A DNA stretch of 64,000 nucleotides from Rhexocercosporidium sp. MPI-PUGE-AT-0058 (Eukaryota > Ascomycota > Leotiomycetes > Helotiales), in contig JAGTJL010000008.1 of NCBI GenBank assembly GCA_020746875.1, positions 372,001-436,000 on the forward strand, read 5' to 3'. Of the stretch, positions 43,808-56,274 are shown piece after piece (positions within the stretch are counted from its first letter, which is position 1; every line of letters begins with the position of its first letter). The notes under the pieces were generated by a model. The model was not told the DNA's origin. It was given only the letters and a program-made list of their open reading frames with translations, and did no database searches. The translations under genes were made by a program, and so were the position numbers.

Positions 43808-45724
43808 ATGTTCAGTCAATTGAAAAACTTGTCATACTCAATACTTTTGGCCTCGCTCGCCATCGGTCCAGTGTTGGCCCAAACTCCACCATATGATCCA
43901 AGTCCATTCGATATTACAGGCGCTATCACTGGGTACATATGTGTATACTTAGGGTTCAGAACTTCTGTTAATGTCTCCCTAGATTAACACTTGATACAAC
44001 AAGCACCAATCCACTGAGAGGAGGGACTATAACTGTTGATGGTATAAGCATAATTGTTCCAACGAACCTTCTTGCTACCCTACCCGCAATCACTGTCGCA
44101 TGTAGGTAATTCACATCACTTCATTCCTGATATAACTGTCTCGAGATCTTGGCGTTTTCAACCTTCTTTCCAACGTATCCATCTGATTGGCAATTGCTGA
44201 GTACATTTTTACCTAGGGCCAGAACTCTTCAACAGCGATGTTGCGAATCTTCCTGGCGGGGTCACATCCTGGGAGGCGCATGTGGTTGGAAATAGGGTTG
44301 GAGCTTCTAACGTTGCTGGGCTGGTCTACATATCCCAAAAATTCGCCCAGTCTCTCCAAGGGTTCATCACGTCAATCAACATCGCCACAGGTCATTTCAC
44401 AATCAGTGCCAGTAATATTGATTGTGTGATCAACGATCCTGTGGGAAGGTTTGGCCTTCCGCAACCCGGCAACGAGCTTTGGACTTCCGACCCGGACAAC
44501 CCCAGCATTCACGCCGTTAATGGCTTTCCAGTCTGCATTCCCCGTTCAGCGACAGATTCTTTGTGCCCTGCTAAGAATCGACCGACTGACCCAGCGACTG
44601 GTAGACCCGTCACAACACTGTAAGTCGGTGGTAGCTCCGGGCAGTGAGTTGGCTTACTGACGCTCTTTAGAACATTCAAAGATCCAGCGACTCTGACATC
44701 CACTGATCCAGACCCTCGCCAGATGCTACCACTTGCTGTCGGTGACTACGTGACCGTTTCTGGAACAGAGATCGGCGGTACTTTGTGGGTGAACAATCTG
44801 GTTGCAAATCTAGCTATCTTCACTGCGGCAGGTACAAAACCTGCCTATGTTACTTGCGAAGAAGCTATCTTCGGTATTGTTACGAACCAAGCTGGCGAAA
44901 TTGGCCAAAGCCGTGCAGTTGCATTTACAACGGATGTTGGTGGCGGGCTTTTGGACTGGTTTGCACTCGACGTGGATCCCTGTACTGGAAAGATCACTGA
45001 GCGTACTCTGAACGTTGCAATGCAGCCCAACAGTGGCGTCCAGCCTCTTGGCCGTGCTGTCTATCGTACGCCAGTCAAGACTGATCTCACACCAGCAACC
45101 AGATATGTTGGATTCCGCATGGCAAGTGGTACCACAGTCGGAGCTGGCAATCTTACAGCAGGCGAATTCATACAGCCAATTTTCGACTACATCTTCCCAG
45201 AAGCTCTGGACTTTGGAGCTCCATTATTCCCAAACGCATTTGAGGTCATTCCCTATCTCGCCCTCGGAGGCGGTCCATACACTCCAGGGAAACTTGGCTT
45301 CCCTACTCCAGCTGTCCCAGCAATTGTTGGCCAATTGAATCCATGGCCAGGGGCTCCAACTCCACCGGGAACTTCGTGCGCACCTCTCCCAACTACCACA
45401 ATCGCATCTACCCCCACTCCCACCTCCAGCACGGCTCCTACGTCTACTGTGAAACCTCCTATTGATAAAATTGTTATCACCAGCGCTACAGGAAGAAATC
45501 AGCGTGGGGCAACGACCTTGACCGTCCTGGCAACGACCACCAGCAAAGACCCCGCAATTCTTCTGAGCATCACGGCAGCTGGAGCCAACCCAATTGCGCT
45601 TTCAGCCATGACACTTGTTAGTCCTGGTAGTTGGAGCTTTGTTGCGACTGTGAAAAGCAAGCCGAACACTGTCACTGTGACGAGTAGTTTTGGAGGAGGG
45701 CCAGTCACCGCAAATGTGGCGTAG
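43808..45724 (+). CDS. Secreted two-domain protein of unknown function
   Basis: Four exons, 43808-43932, 43983-44101, 44217-44619 and 44671-45724, give 566 residues in phase. A signal peptide (MFSQLKNLSYSILLASLAIG, cleavage near VLA-QTP) is followed by a beta-rich region containing GTITVDGISIIVPTNLL, AHVVGNRVGASNVAGLVYIS and VGDYVTVSGTEIGGTLWVN. A Pro/Thr/Ser linker (about residues 460-480) leads to a C-terminal module of about 85 residues (ITSATGRNQRGATTLTVLAT ... VTVTSSFGGG) that looks like an Ig-like or carbohydrate-binding beta sandwich. No catalytic motif is recognised. The linker-plus-module layout is typical of fungal extracellular enzymes or adhesins. I cannot name a family. Confidence 0.72.
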
Positions 45725-46526
45725 ACGGGCAGAACGATTGCAAATCGTACGACTATCATGAACTAATGAGAATATGCTGTTGAAATCTATTTTAAACAAA
45801 TTTATGGATTACTTTAATGGAATAAACATCTTCAACAAATCTGTATTTTATGTGCTCCTTGCCCATGTGCCCTCGATTGCAAGCTTTCTGGAGTAATTCA
45901 TCGAGGTATTGCTATCTCATTGCCGCGAAGACCAGAAAAACACAGTTACCAACATCTAAGCTTGCTCTGTTAATCTGACCATGGAAAATTGTTGATGCAC
46001 AGTGAGAAAGATGTAATGTCGTAGCCAGCGAAACAATTCACCGGGGCCAGGAGAACATTCCCGCTGAGTAAGTTCTACTGCTCCACAAGGGAGAAACAAC
46101 TTCTCCATCCTTCCATATTTTGAGGGGAAAATATTAACGTCTCGTCAGTGTGCTTCTAGCAGGAAAAACAACATCTACAAATCTATATCGGTCTCGGATG
46201 AATATTACACTAGACGCTGTAGACAATGTCACATTCCGCACTTGCCGAAGACAATTGTCCGGTGGCTTGCAGCATCGCCGCGCATGATATCAGGCCTGAC
46301 ACAGACTTGTGGCGACCAGCGTCCGGCCATACCCTATACGTGCGAAACATTCGGATTTCGGCCCAATGGAAATAGCTTACGAGTGTTCAAGCTTTGAGCG
46401 TTGCAGCATGCGAGAAGCTTAATATTGATTAATAGATTGTAGATAAAACGAAACTACAGATTCAGAGCAAGCACTTCAAGCGTAACAGCCTCACCCTCTC
46501 ACCGGAGAATCCCAATTTTGTGCCCT
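45725..46526. other. Intergenic, no gene recognised
   Basis: Space between the convergent secreted-protein and peroxidase genes. No frames of note. Confidence 0.5.
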
Positions 46527-47746
46527 CTAGCGAACACGGTCATTGATTGGAGATGCACGCATGTCCCTCTTGCCAGTTCCTCTCGGCACCGCCTTGGTAC
46601 AATCAATCATCTTCTGGTTCTTGCCCACACCAAGTAGCGACATTTTTGTCATGCTGTTAAAGTTAGCACGCATTCGGAGAGCCTGACTAGTCAAAACTTA
46701 CGCAGCTCCAAAAGCACTGGTCCACTTCCCTTGCCCCCCAACAAAGCCCTTAAACTCCTTGCCAACAGCAGGATGAACTGCAAGTTTTGCGTCCGAAGGG
46801 AAGACAAAGACGTTTGAAGGCGGTGAGAGGGTATCCGCGTAATACTGTACATCCCATTTACCTGGCGTGCTATCTTGTGCCGCCCCAACTGGTGCACCAG
46901 GAATATGAAACTGTTTACTCGTGGAGTGTGCACCCAGAAGAGCAGCGAGTTCAGAAGCAGTGAAACCTTTGCGCTGGAAAAGTGTGTATAGATCATCTGC
47001 ATCTGCAAAAACATCTGGAAGCAGGGAACCTTTCGCTGGCGTTGTCGAATCTCTGCGACCAATGAAGGTTTTTATTTGAGGTCCTGAACCGCAGAAACAA
47101 GTAGTCAGTTACTGTTTTCATTCGATTTCAGGAAAGGGATCTTTGCGTCAGAACAGGATACGAAAAGTCTAAGGAAGACTGACCGCAGCAAGCTCACAGG
47201 ATAGGACGAAGAATGAGAAGAATGCTCTAGGAAGACGGACTTACCACCTGGACACGTGACAATTGCAACAGAAGCAGCAAATTGAATAAGATCTGCTACT
47301 GTGACCGAGGGGTCGACCGCAACCCATTTCTTTTGTAGCGACAGGAGCTTGGCTGATATGTCTTGCAATCCATTGTTTTCTCCCCGTTTCAACTCGTCGT
47401 TACCCACTGAGAGAATAAGTGAGCCATCACACCCTCCTGTAGCGCCTAACGAGGTTTCCCAAGCCCCACAGTCGTGGAATGCTTCTCTTATTGCGGCTCG
47501 AGCATCATCGTTGCATTGAGAGGGATTGGTGGAGGTATCAAGGAACATGGCAGTCAGGTCGGAGGCGATGCTGTTCCAAACAGCAGGACAATTGCCACCA
47601 CCATCTCTTTCTTCAATTGTGGAGCGAAAATCGAGACCAGGAAGAGATCTCCTGAGTGCTGCGACAGCATTGTGAGTGTATTCCGTGATACTGAAGGCAG
47701 AGACAGAAGTAGCTACCAGAGCCCTCGTGAGGTGGGAGAACAACAT
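46527..47746 (-). CDS. Class II heme peroxidase (AA2, ligninase-like)
   Basis: Three exons, 47746-47245, 47083-46702 and 46653-46527, give 336 residues in phase. Signal-like N-terminus (MLFSHLTRALVATSVSAFS), then the distal heme site REAFHDCGAW with Arg87, His91 and Ca-ligand Asp92, GGCDGSLILS, the FIGRRDS block, and proximal His219 in LAALLGAHSTSKQ. All core residues of fungal class II peroxidases are visible, so H2O2-dependent oxidation outside the cell is expected. Ascomycete members of this family are not always lignin-active, and no clear Mn-binding triad or surface Trp can be assigned by eye. An even number of Cys fits a disulfide-rich secreted enzyme. Confidence 0.9.
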
Positions 47747-50583
47747 TTTGGCTTCTAAAGAAGGATTCTGAAGAGATAAAAGGCGAAATCTGTTGTGCAG
47801 TTGAGGCCGCTCCAGATAGCTAGAATTTGGAAGGTACTTATCCTCTCTCCACTGTTCAGGCGATAAAAATAAATACACCAATCAGACGATAATTGACAGC
47901 CACCATCAACAGAGGGAGCCATTTCATGAACTGTCTGGAGGCATAATCCGGGCCTGGCATGACAGTGTTGGTTGTTCTTGCAGTTTCCTCCCGCTCCATA
48001 AGGAATGCATTCTGAAAAGAGGTTGTTCCTGATATCAGGCACATGAATGCTTTCAGCTTACAGGATCTCACACCGTTCCACGCCACTAAAAGTGGGAGAC
48101 ATGTGTGTGACGTGGCCTAACCTCAGAACGAATAGTCAGCATTTTCGAGGCAAGAATAATAGGGCTTCGTGCAAACTGAGTGCTGCCATGTAATAGTGCG
48201 AAGAGGAATGATACGATTCCAGCCCTGAAGCGGCTTGATAGTTGCAGGCAAGGCAGAGATGAGCAATACGAGCGCTTTGATTCGGTTGCTACAGGTCACT
48301 AATTTCAGCAGCCGCTCGGCCAGAACCTCGTGCCGTTCCAATTGGAGCTTCAATTGTGCAGCGCATTTGCTGGGTCAAGTGGCTGACAGCCCCAACGATG
48401 CAAAGTTGCATATCCTTGAATGCTTGTTTTGGCTTTTAGCGCTAGCTCGACTTTAGTGAGAAGCTTGGTTTGAGCGACATGCCGGAGTCCGACCACCAAT
48501 AAGACTTTCGACAGGAGAACCTCATTCGCGGCTGGTGATCAAAAACCCGATAGTTTTCTGCATATTTGGAATCATGTTTACAGGATTTCAACGGATTTGA
48601 TTTTCTTGGGCAGGTATGATTTCTATTCATTACAAATCTGCGACTAGTCAACTAAAACCTCGAATGACGTTCTTGAATCCTCGGTCTTAAATCATCAGCT
48701 CCTACAAGCCTAGGATTCATTAGTCATTGGGCCGTTAGTTTGTTCTACAGAAGAATTAAAGTTATGAATCTGTGACAGTGACCAATCAAAGAATTTGCCG
48801 ACCATGCTGGTAAATGGTAACTCTCCACAAGAATTCTTGGCGTATATCACATATGACAGGGTCATTTGAGCTTGAGCTGGAAGTTGTGTTTGTCTCATCC
48901 CAATTTAAAAACCTCTAAATGAATTTCATTGGGGCTTGCATCAAGTCAGCAAATCCCTCACGCAACGCGCATGACTCTGCCTACAACATTGTGTCCAATC
49001 GCCCACATGAGCCAATCTTGCAGCGAGGCCATAGAAGTTTCTTATAAACGGATGGTGAACTGTCGCCAACGTATGAAAGCTTGTTTACTTAAGATTTCAC
49101 AAAGTGGTGGAGTTTTTAATAGCGGTCAAACCCGAGTTATAATTATGTATGAAAAGCCAAGGAACATACAATTACCCATACTTGGGGCACTTCAAGGTCT
49201 GGCATGAGTTTTTGATCTTCTTTGCCGTAGATTAAGGCTCTGATAAGTCAGTATGTGATTTAGCCGGAGGTGCAGAGTATATATACGAGGACGGGTGCAG
49301 TATGAGTTATCTGCCCAATCATACTTAAATCCTTGTAATTCTAACATTGTCGAGCGGCTCTGTGTGCTCGCAACCGCCCATGTTTCTTTTCTTGAATGAA
49401 AGGACGCATTTTAAGAAATGAAGCTAATTATTAGCAGTAAATGTGAGACTCTATCATTAGGTAGTTACCTGTTCTTATCTCATAGATGGATGGAGACATT
49501 GAGATTGAGACGAAATACTAAGGAAGGTGGTTCTGCAAAATGCATTATTCTGGGACTATCTAGCCCCACAATTAGTCTCATCTCCTAGCCTACATAAGAC
49601 TTGTAAATCTTGGGGAAACGAGGCCTACTGATATGTCTATTAAGGCGGTGCTTAACTGTGCTTCCTCAGATCTACTTATTGGGGTGTGCTTCGTCTACAA
49701 ATAGACGTATTTCCACGAAATTTTCTAGACACCTAAAACATCAACACCCACTTATTATTAACAGCACAAAACCACAACTTATGGAGTGTAACCTAAGCTT
49801 ACTATCAACATGGTACTAGGGTCGACAAAATAGCATGCAGGACCGAACCCAAACAGATGTATTAGAAACAGTTCATGACAGCAGTCAGAAAAGACTTGTG
49901 TGCTAGCAAGCTACCACAAACCCGAAAGCTCCTCTCTTTTCATGAGGAGTAAGAAGTAACTGTTAACAGATGGATGTATACTTCGTATATCGAAGTACAA
50001 AGTACTTTGACTGAGCGGACGCAACCACCCCCGCCCTCGGGCCCGAATAGCGAGACAGGGACAGAGGCAGGAGGTACGAATGTACGAGAAGTAAAAGCAA
50101 TTGAAGTTATCTCTAATTAATCTCTGTCAATCAAAAGCAACAGCCCCGTATATAGCTACGGATCTAACAACGCCTATTATGAAAAGCCTTATATAGAGTC
50201 ACAATAATGTTGTGACCAATCAAACGCTGGCACTAAAGAGGCCTTTCACGTAAGATTCAGGAATCTCATGCCAAGCGGAAGCGTTTGCTTTCGGGAACAA
50301 TGATTAAACAAGTCACCTACACCCTGCGCCTTCGGTTGAAACCCGATGTGTTTATTGGATCGGGTTGTGGGTGGAAGAGGGAGTCGGGATGTTATTGGAT
50401 GGTCTTGCAGGCTTCACGGAGTGTGGCGTTTATCCGCTGTGTCATTTATCACTCGTCATTACCCCTCTTTTTGATTGAAGAGATCAGATCTGATCTGATC
50501 TGATCTAATCTCGACCTAATCATCGAAGCGCAAAGATATCATCATCTATCGCATTTGTCACTACAGCGTAGACATCCTTCATT
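47747..50583. other. Long intergenic region (2.8 kb)
   Basis: No convincing gene. Frames near 47755-48456 are short, overlap on both strands and lack features. An ATCTG/GATCT-type repeat (GATCAGATCTGATCTGATCT) lies near 50480-50510, about 80 bp before the EF-hand gene start. The 49300-50000 part is AT-rich. Confidence 0.45.
50481..50510 (+). repeat. Short GATCT tandem repeat
   Basis: About five units of GATCT/GATCA in a row, located in the presumed promoter or 5' leader of the EF-hand gene. Confidence 0.7.
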
Positions 50584-51137
50584 ATGGTACGTTACCGCGC
50601 TCTCTTTCTTTCCCTTCTGCCATGTGTGCTTTACGGCGCCTAGCGGGGTAATAGATCAGACTTAAATCCCTGCGCTAAACGCGGGGTATCTTAATCCCCC
50701 TCCTTACATTTCCTCCAGCTCCATCTAGAGTACAAAAATGCATACTTACAATACTCAATATTAATCGTTCTATCTAGCCCTCCGACACAGAAATGGAATC
50801 CGCCTTCTCCCAAGGGGACGGCGACCACGACGACGGCCTCTCCCTGTCCGAGACCTCCGAGGCCCTGGAGAGACTATGCGGCAAGAGTGTGGATGAGAAG
50901 GATATTCAAGAGGCGGCCGAGAGTTTGGGTGTTGATATTGGGAGTCATGAGCTGGATGGTGAGTTTGGATCTGGTGGTTTCGCTTTCGGGTTTGGCAGAG
51001 GGAAAAGAAGAAGGGGAGGGGCAGGTGTGAAGGGATGGGATGGGGGATGGGTGTTAAAGGGCGATTGATGCTGACCGCACATAGTTGATGAGTTCAAATC
51101 AGTCGTTAAGAAGTTGGAGGAGGACGGGAAGTTGTGA
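50584..51137 (+). CDS. Small EF-hand protein with ATG-only first coding exon
   Basis: Three coding exons: 50584-50586 (just ATG, followed directly by a GTACGT donor), 50778-50958 and 51085-51137. The 78-residue product begins MPSDTEMESAFSQGD. Residues about 14-25 (D-G-D-H-D-D-G-L-S-L-S-E) match a 12-residue EF-hand loop with acidic residues at 1, 3, 5 and Glu at 12, though Gly is at 7 rather than 6. A second, degenerate loop ends in LDVDEF. This resembles a single calmodulin-like lobe and probably binds Ca2+. An alternative is translation from the internal ATG (MESAF...) with no first exon; then the 5' intron would be in the leader. Function beyond Ca2+ binding is unknown. Confidence 0.68.
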
Positions 51138-51430
51138 GGGGACCCTGGTTTCTTCTCCGATAGGATAGGAACGCGATAACGAGGGACGGGGAGCAGGAAT
51201 TCTGGAGATGGTAAGCTGGCTCGGTGAACGGGGACAATAAACTGCGATTTGGTATTTGATTCTTGTTTGTAGTAGGGATAGTTTATAACGACAGCGGAGA
51301 TTGTTCTTTGATATTGTAGCTGCGATTTATGTTTTCATAGTATTGCTTTCGACTCACTGACTTTCATGCATGTCTTTGTATCCCATTGTTTACCTACAGA
51401 CCCTCGATTTCTCCATCCTACGTAGCAGCC

Positions 51431-52986
51431 TCAATTTTCCCCCTCACCGTCACCTCTTCTAACCCCCTCCCCCTTCCCGTTACTTAAAATTTTCTCCCTC
51501 CTCTCCAACCCCTCCTTCCTCCCAACACTCCCACTATCAAAGTACGGCGCCTCACCAAGCGAGACAACACGATCCCCAATCCGCACCTCATTGTGGTCAT
51601 ACGTAGCAGTATGCCAATTCGACCTGTTGTCCCAGATAGCGACGTCGTTTTTGGACCACTTGAAGCGGACTTGGTTGTCGTGGTTGAGGGAAACGAGCTA
51701 GCTGCGGTTTAGAAGAGATTTGGACAAGTGATGCGAAAGGTAGGAAAGGGTAATAGGAAGGGCGTACGTTGAAGAGATACCCAAGAATCACATCAGATTC
51801 GTCTTTCGTGAGCTCCACGATCCGTTTTGTGAATGCTTTATTCACGAATACGCTTTTCCAACCGGTGACAGCTACAATATCCAAAAACATCAGCGCACTT
51901 CTCCAATTGCTGTCCACTTTCTCCTTCTCCATTATCCTCCCACTTTTTCTCAAGATCCAAGGCAAGAACAATAAAAGAAGAACTTACGATTAGTCCTAAT
52001 AACCGGATGAACAGCCTGAAGATTCTTCCCTTGATTAAGTTCCGAACCTCGAGCGTCAGTTCGTAGAGCATGCCCTAGTCGCTCTGCAACGCCGTTGAAG
52101 AAATTGCCGTCGTGGATGGCGGTAAGTCCTTCTAGGTATTTGGCTGTGGCTGGGGAGAGACGGTTATAAATCTCGTAGCCTGATGCCCAGAGCTATGTGT
52201 TTCGGTCAGGATCAACTATCAAGCTTCCGACGAAGGATTTAGGACATGAAAAAGGAAGTAGACTGTATAAGTAAACAGAAAGCAAACTCACAGTATCACC
52301 CCCAGTAGCTGGCAGCGTATGGATCTTCAGAATCGCATAATCAGACGGTACTGGCTCGAATGTGATATCGGCATGCCATCCATTGCTTGAGAACTTGCTG
52401 GGCTCAGCGAGGGGGTCGATGGTTGGCGCGAAGCCTTTTTTTTGCTTCACGCTGCTGATTACAGAAATTTGGTCGCCCAGTTCACTGCCGGCTTCAGTGA
52501 TGGGGTGGATGTGGAGACCTGAGGAGGAGGGCTGAGGGGTTGTTAGTGATGAATTTGAGGGGAAGGAAGTGAAAGGATGGAAAGAGACGTACACTGCCTG
52601 TCAGAGTTGAGAGGCGCTGTCCCAGCTCAATGAGGGAGTTTACGGATACATCCTGATTCCTGAGAAAGACGACACCACGCTCAGAAACTGTCTTCATGTC
52701 AGTCCTGCTGGCATTCGATGAATGTGAAAGCCATCTTAAGGAAAATTATGGCACTTACCAGTAATAGCCAGATCCCTAATCAGCGTATTGGCCTCAGGCG
52801 AGGCCAGGATCTTCTCAATCTGTAGACCAGGGATCTCTCGTCCGATACTAGGAGTAGAATCCTTGTGTTCGAACGAGTCCAAGGAGCCCGAATAAACAAG
52901 GGGTTCGATAGACTGGCGACGAGCTTTCTCGTGTCCGCCTAAAATAGTGGGGGGATTGAAACTGGAAGGGGATCAACTGAAGGCAT
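51431..52986 (-). CDS. TauD/TfdA-family 2-oxoglutarate dioxygenase, apparent frameshift near start
   Basis: Six coding blocks: 52986(?)-52759, 52687-52593, 52531-52292, 52192-51988, 51871-51768 and 51697-51431, about 367 residues. Iron-binding H-x-D is in NGWHADITFEP, the distal His in WDNRSNWHTATYDH, and the 2-oxoglutarate Arg in NEVRIGDRVVSLG. Family members hydroxylate taurine, sulfonates or related small substrates using Fe(II), O2 and 2-oxoglutarate. From the block GGHEKARRQ onward the frame is solid, but no ATG exists in that frame; the nearest ATG (52986) is one base out of phase, and a run of six C just upstream of GGHEK would fix it if it were seven. Sequencing error, a real disabling deletion, or an unseen 5' exon are all possible. 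Confidence 0.78.
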
Positions 52987-53828
52987 GTTGACTACTTCTT
53001 TTTGTCTTAATTTGATTCCTGTCTTTATGAGCGTGGAGTTGAGACGTGTTGAGGAGGATAATCAAAATAGATTCAGGCGCGGAGTTGAGGGTATATATCG
53101 ATCTATATGTTAGGGGCTCATACGCAATATTGCGACATGTCTTTGGTACTGATAACATAGATAAGTACTTTGAATTGTGTGCTTACACCAATGATATGTG
53201 GTGTTGATGCTTCCAGGACGATGGTGCAATATATCCACTATATGGTGAGGAGAGTGGCACGTGATGAATTCGGGACGACGAGCATTTGCTCGGGACCGCA
53301 TGTCTTGGGGAAACTTTCTTCTTCAGTAAGCGTGAAGATGGCGAACAGTAGTTGGGTTCGAAAATTCAATCCTGATTTGGGCTTCCGTATTTCCAATAAG
53401 CGCCTCATTTCTGGCAGGATGTCTCGCTTAGTTATTCTCTCTCATTGTTTGCATTCACACGTTAGGGAACACAATCCTGCTATATTCACTCGCTTTTCTC
53501 AAAATCAGCGAGTCAACTGCACAGACTTAGACAGCTTCAAATACACGGTACTGAGAAAAAGGAAACGTTTGCTAGCGCGCTCAGTAGATGGCGCGGAAGA
53601 GAAGGGGACTCGTTGGAAGGCAAGCGACCCCAAGATCAAAAAAACTGTATCTTGCTCCAGATGGGGTCAGTGGTTGAAAACAACATGATATAGAGAAGCA
53701 GAACCTTCAAGTTTCTGACTTTAATAGTCAAAATTCGTTGCGCCGATATCCATACCTCAATTTTCTTTCGTCCGACGTCATCAAATACTCTTGCAGCATT
53801 ATGCCTCCGTTCCCATTGGTCCAATTGC
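52987..53828. other. Intergenic, no gene recognised
   Basis: A 172-codon plus frame (53170-53688) has no signal peptide, domain or good start context and is not accepted as a gene. Confidence 0.45.
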
Positions 53829-55692
53829 TCATTCCCGTTTGCGACCCTGTACTTCTTCTGATGGAGGGACTATGTAAGTGAGGCATCCTCCCAACTCTCT
53901 ATTTCGAATCGACTCGTGATCTCGAACCAAATCTTCGCGAAATTCATATCCTTCGGGGCGTTTTAGAAAGGTTTGGTCAAATGTTGAAGAGTTGTCCCAA
54001 TCCGCTGTACAATAACGGCTCCCGCGATCGCCATTCACTATATTCAGATTTTCAAGCACTCCCGACCCATGGCTAGTTGGTAGGTGCAGCTTCCAATCTG
54101 GCATCCAATTTTGATTCGGATTTTGGTCTTTGTGAGGAAATGACCATTTCTCCACTCTCGAGCCTCTGGCCGTTATCCGAGTCTCCAAGACTGGTTTTTG
54201 GTCCGGAAATATTTCGCCATGGTGACAAGTCCTGCCTAATGGAATATCTTTGACTGATAAGCAGGTATCTGTTACCACAGCCATAGCCACAATACCATCT
54301 ATATCGTTCAAAATTTCTGCCCAGGGACACCAATCCGCTGATAACATGACATAAGCGTAGTCTCTTTCACCTGTCCATAGCGCATGAATGTTCCTCGTAT
54401 TAAAGTCGAAGCCTGGATAAACTAGTATCTGCAGGGCCCCTCGGACGAAGTCGTGGATGTCTTCTCGCCATTCCGTCGTCTCGTTGTAGCAAGTGACGAA
54501 TCCTTCTTCGTCATTGCGGCTGAATATATCCCTCATTCGTTCCCGAAAAAATGATTTCTTCCAATGAAAGGAGTTGAAGTACTTCCGGAATGAACTGGAC
54601 ATCATCAGATGGAGAACAGACACCCTCCTCGCATTGCCGGTGCAGGCAGATATCTCTAGACCATAAAGATTGCGGAGGGACTGAACGCTTTCTAGATCTG
54701 GGGTGCGTGTTATCTTGTCGAGCCAGATTTCCTTTTCGGATTCTCTCGGAATCCATTTAAGTTTACGGAAGACTGATTCGCTCAAAGAAGGATAGGAAGG
54801 GCTAGCAGCTGATGGCCATGGGTATCGTTCCCCCACTCGCCAGTCTCGAGCCTCCAAAGCTGCCGATACAGATATTATGTTCTTTCCCATGAGACAAGCG
54901 GGATTTTCCATCAATAGTCTAGGAGCGATGTCCACAGACTTTTTTCTCCGATGTCGTAGTCCGAGGTTTTCAGAATTGTCGCCAGTATTGACTGTTGCTC
55001 CAGTTGAAATTGCTGGAGATGCCTCGTAGATATTTTCGTTTCTTCGCGGACGTTGGAGGGCAACATGTTGAGGTTCTGGCGTCAAAGAGATATTCTCGAC
55101 GTCAGCGCCTTTGAATATGGGTCTCAGATTGGATAGTCCTATCCCTTGATGTCGAAGTTGAGTAGCCATTTTCCAGCTGAATTGGCAGATCTTGGAAAGT
55201 AACAGCCAGCTGCCCGCATGCATTAGAATAGCATATCCCCACAGGTACTTCTCATTGTGCGTTCTACTCTCTGTGGCTCCTAAAATGAATCCTCCCATAG
55301 TCCGGCGATACACTGTGTTGTTCGAAGTTGTCACCTCTCGATAGAAAGGTGGTGGTCCCAGCTCTTGGCTGGCTGCTTGGATGCATTTTGCAGTTGCTCG
55401 GCTGGAATCCTTCACTCGAGTCAACAAAATGACTAGCAATAAATACAGTTCTAGGGTGACGTACCACAACAGCCTGGCAGTGTTCGATGTAGTCTTTCGT
55501 AGCAGTCCATATTGCAATCCTAAGAGCCTGGTAGGTGAAGATTGTGCCAGTTGCAAATGCAGCTGCTGCAACGATAGTTCCGATGGGTCCACACTCCCAA
55601 CAGGCAAAGAACCGGATGTATCGCAAAAGTGGGTGTTTAGGAGCTTTAGGAGCTGAAGATGTCAGTATATTAAGCGTGTGAACTGAAAGCAT
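53829..55692 (-). CDS. Two-TM hypothetical membrane protein
   Basis: Exons 55692-55465 and 55409-53829; the 55-nt GTACGT...AAG intron keeps phase, giving 602 residues. The first hydrophobic segment (GPIGTIVAAAAFATGTIFTY, about residues 35-60) follows the block YIRFFACWEC; a second is near 115-135 (YAILMHAGSWLLLSKIC). The remaining 450 residues are soluble, with a Trp- and acidic-rich part (RRVSVLHLMMSSSF, DWCPWAEIL). A short Gln/Pro-rich frame just upstream (MAQPPIQMANLQQRP, ATG 55805) looks like it should be exon 1, but the obvious GTAACA donor joins out of phase, so the start at 55692 was used. No family recognised. Confidence 0.65.
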
Positions 55693-56274
55693 TGTTACCG
55701 ACGCTGGGGCGGTTGTTGCGCAGCCTGGCCTTGGGTAGGAGGAGCTTGACTTGAGTTGAAGGGGCGTTGCTGTAGGTTTGCCATTTGGATTGGCGGTTGT
55801 GCCATGGCTAGAGGACCTGAAAATATATGACTACAGGAAAGGAACCGATCCGTGTGAACATCTCCACGGATAGAGGTGTTAAGAAGGCCGCAATTTCGTA
55901 ACGGCGCAGCAGTCACAGCCTCACTCAGCGTCCCGGGGGTCTGGGTTTCACAGCATGAGAGGCTGCATGAGCTGATTGGCGCCAAAATTTGCGCATACGC
56001 CGAGGTAAGCTGTCTCAAACCAGATATTTAGGGAACCAAAAGGACAATTTCGTTGAAGCCTATTCTTCTGTGCACATTTAGGTTTCTTCGCAGCGTTATA
56101 AGACATTCCAGTGGCCAACGACGTAAACTCTCCTAAACGGTATATCAAATTCAGCCTAAGAAATATTTTTGGATAAGAATAGCACGAGAGATAACATCCT
56201 TGGTACGCATCTAGAATTTGTTTGGTGTCGTGCTTCAATAGAGACTCAGGGAAGACGTAGACAAGCTCGAATGC
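55693..56274. other. Upstream region with possible extra exon
   Basis: Holds the Gln/Pro-rich frame 55695-55805 described with the neighbouring gene; otherwise nothing. The 3' end of the P450 remnant abuts on the right. Confidence 0.4.

Noticed and set aside
53170..53688. 172-codon plus-strand frame
   Set aside because: No recognisable domain, signal or splice pattern, and basic low-information composition.
55695..55805. Gln/Pro-rich segment as exon 1 of the 602-aa protein
   Set aside because: Attractive by content, but the GTAACA donor joins out of phase to every nearby acceptor; kept only as a note.
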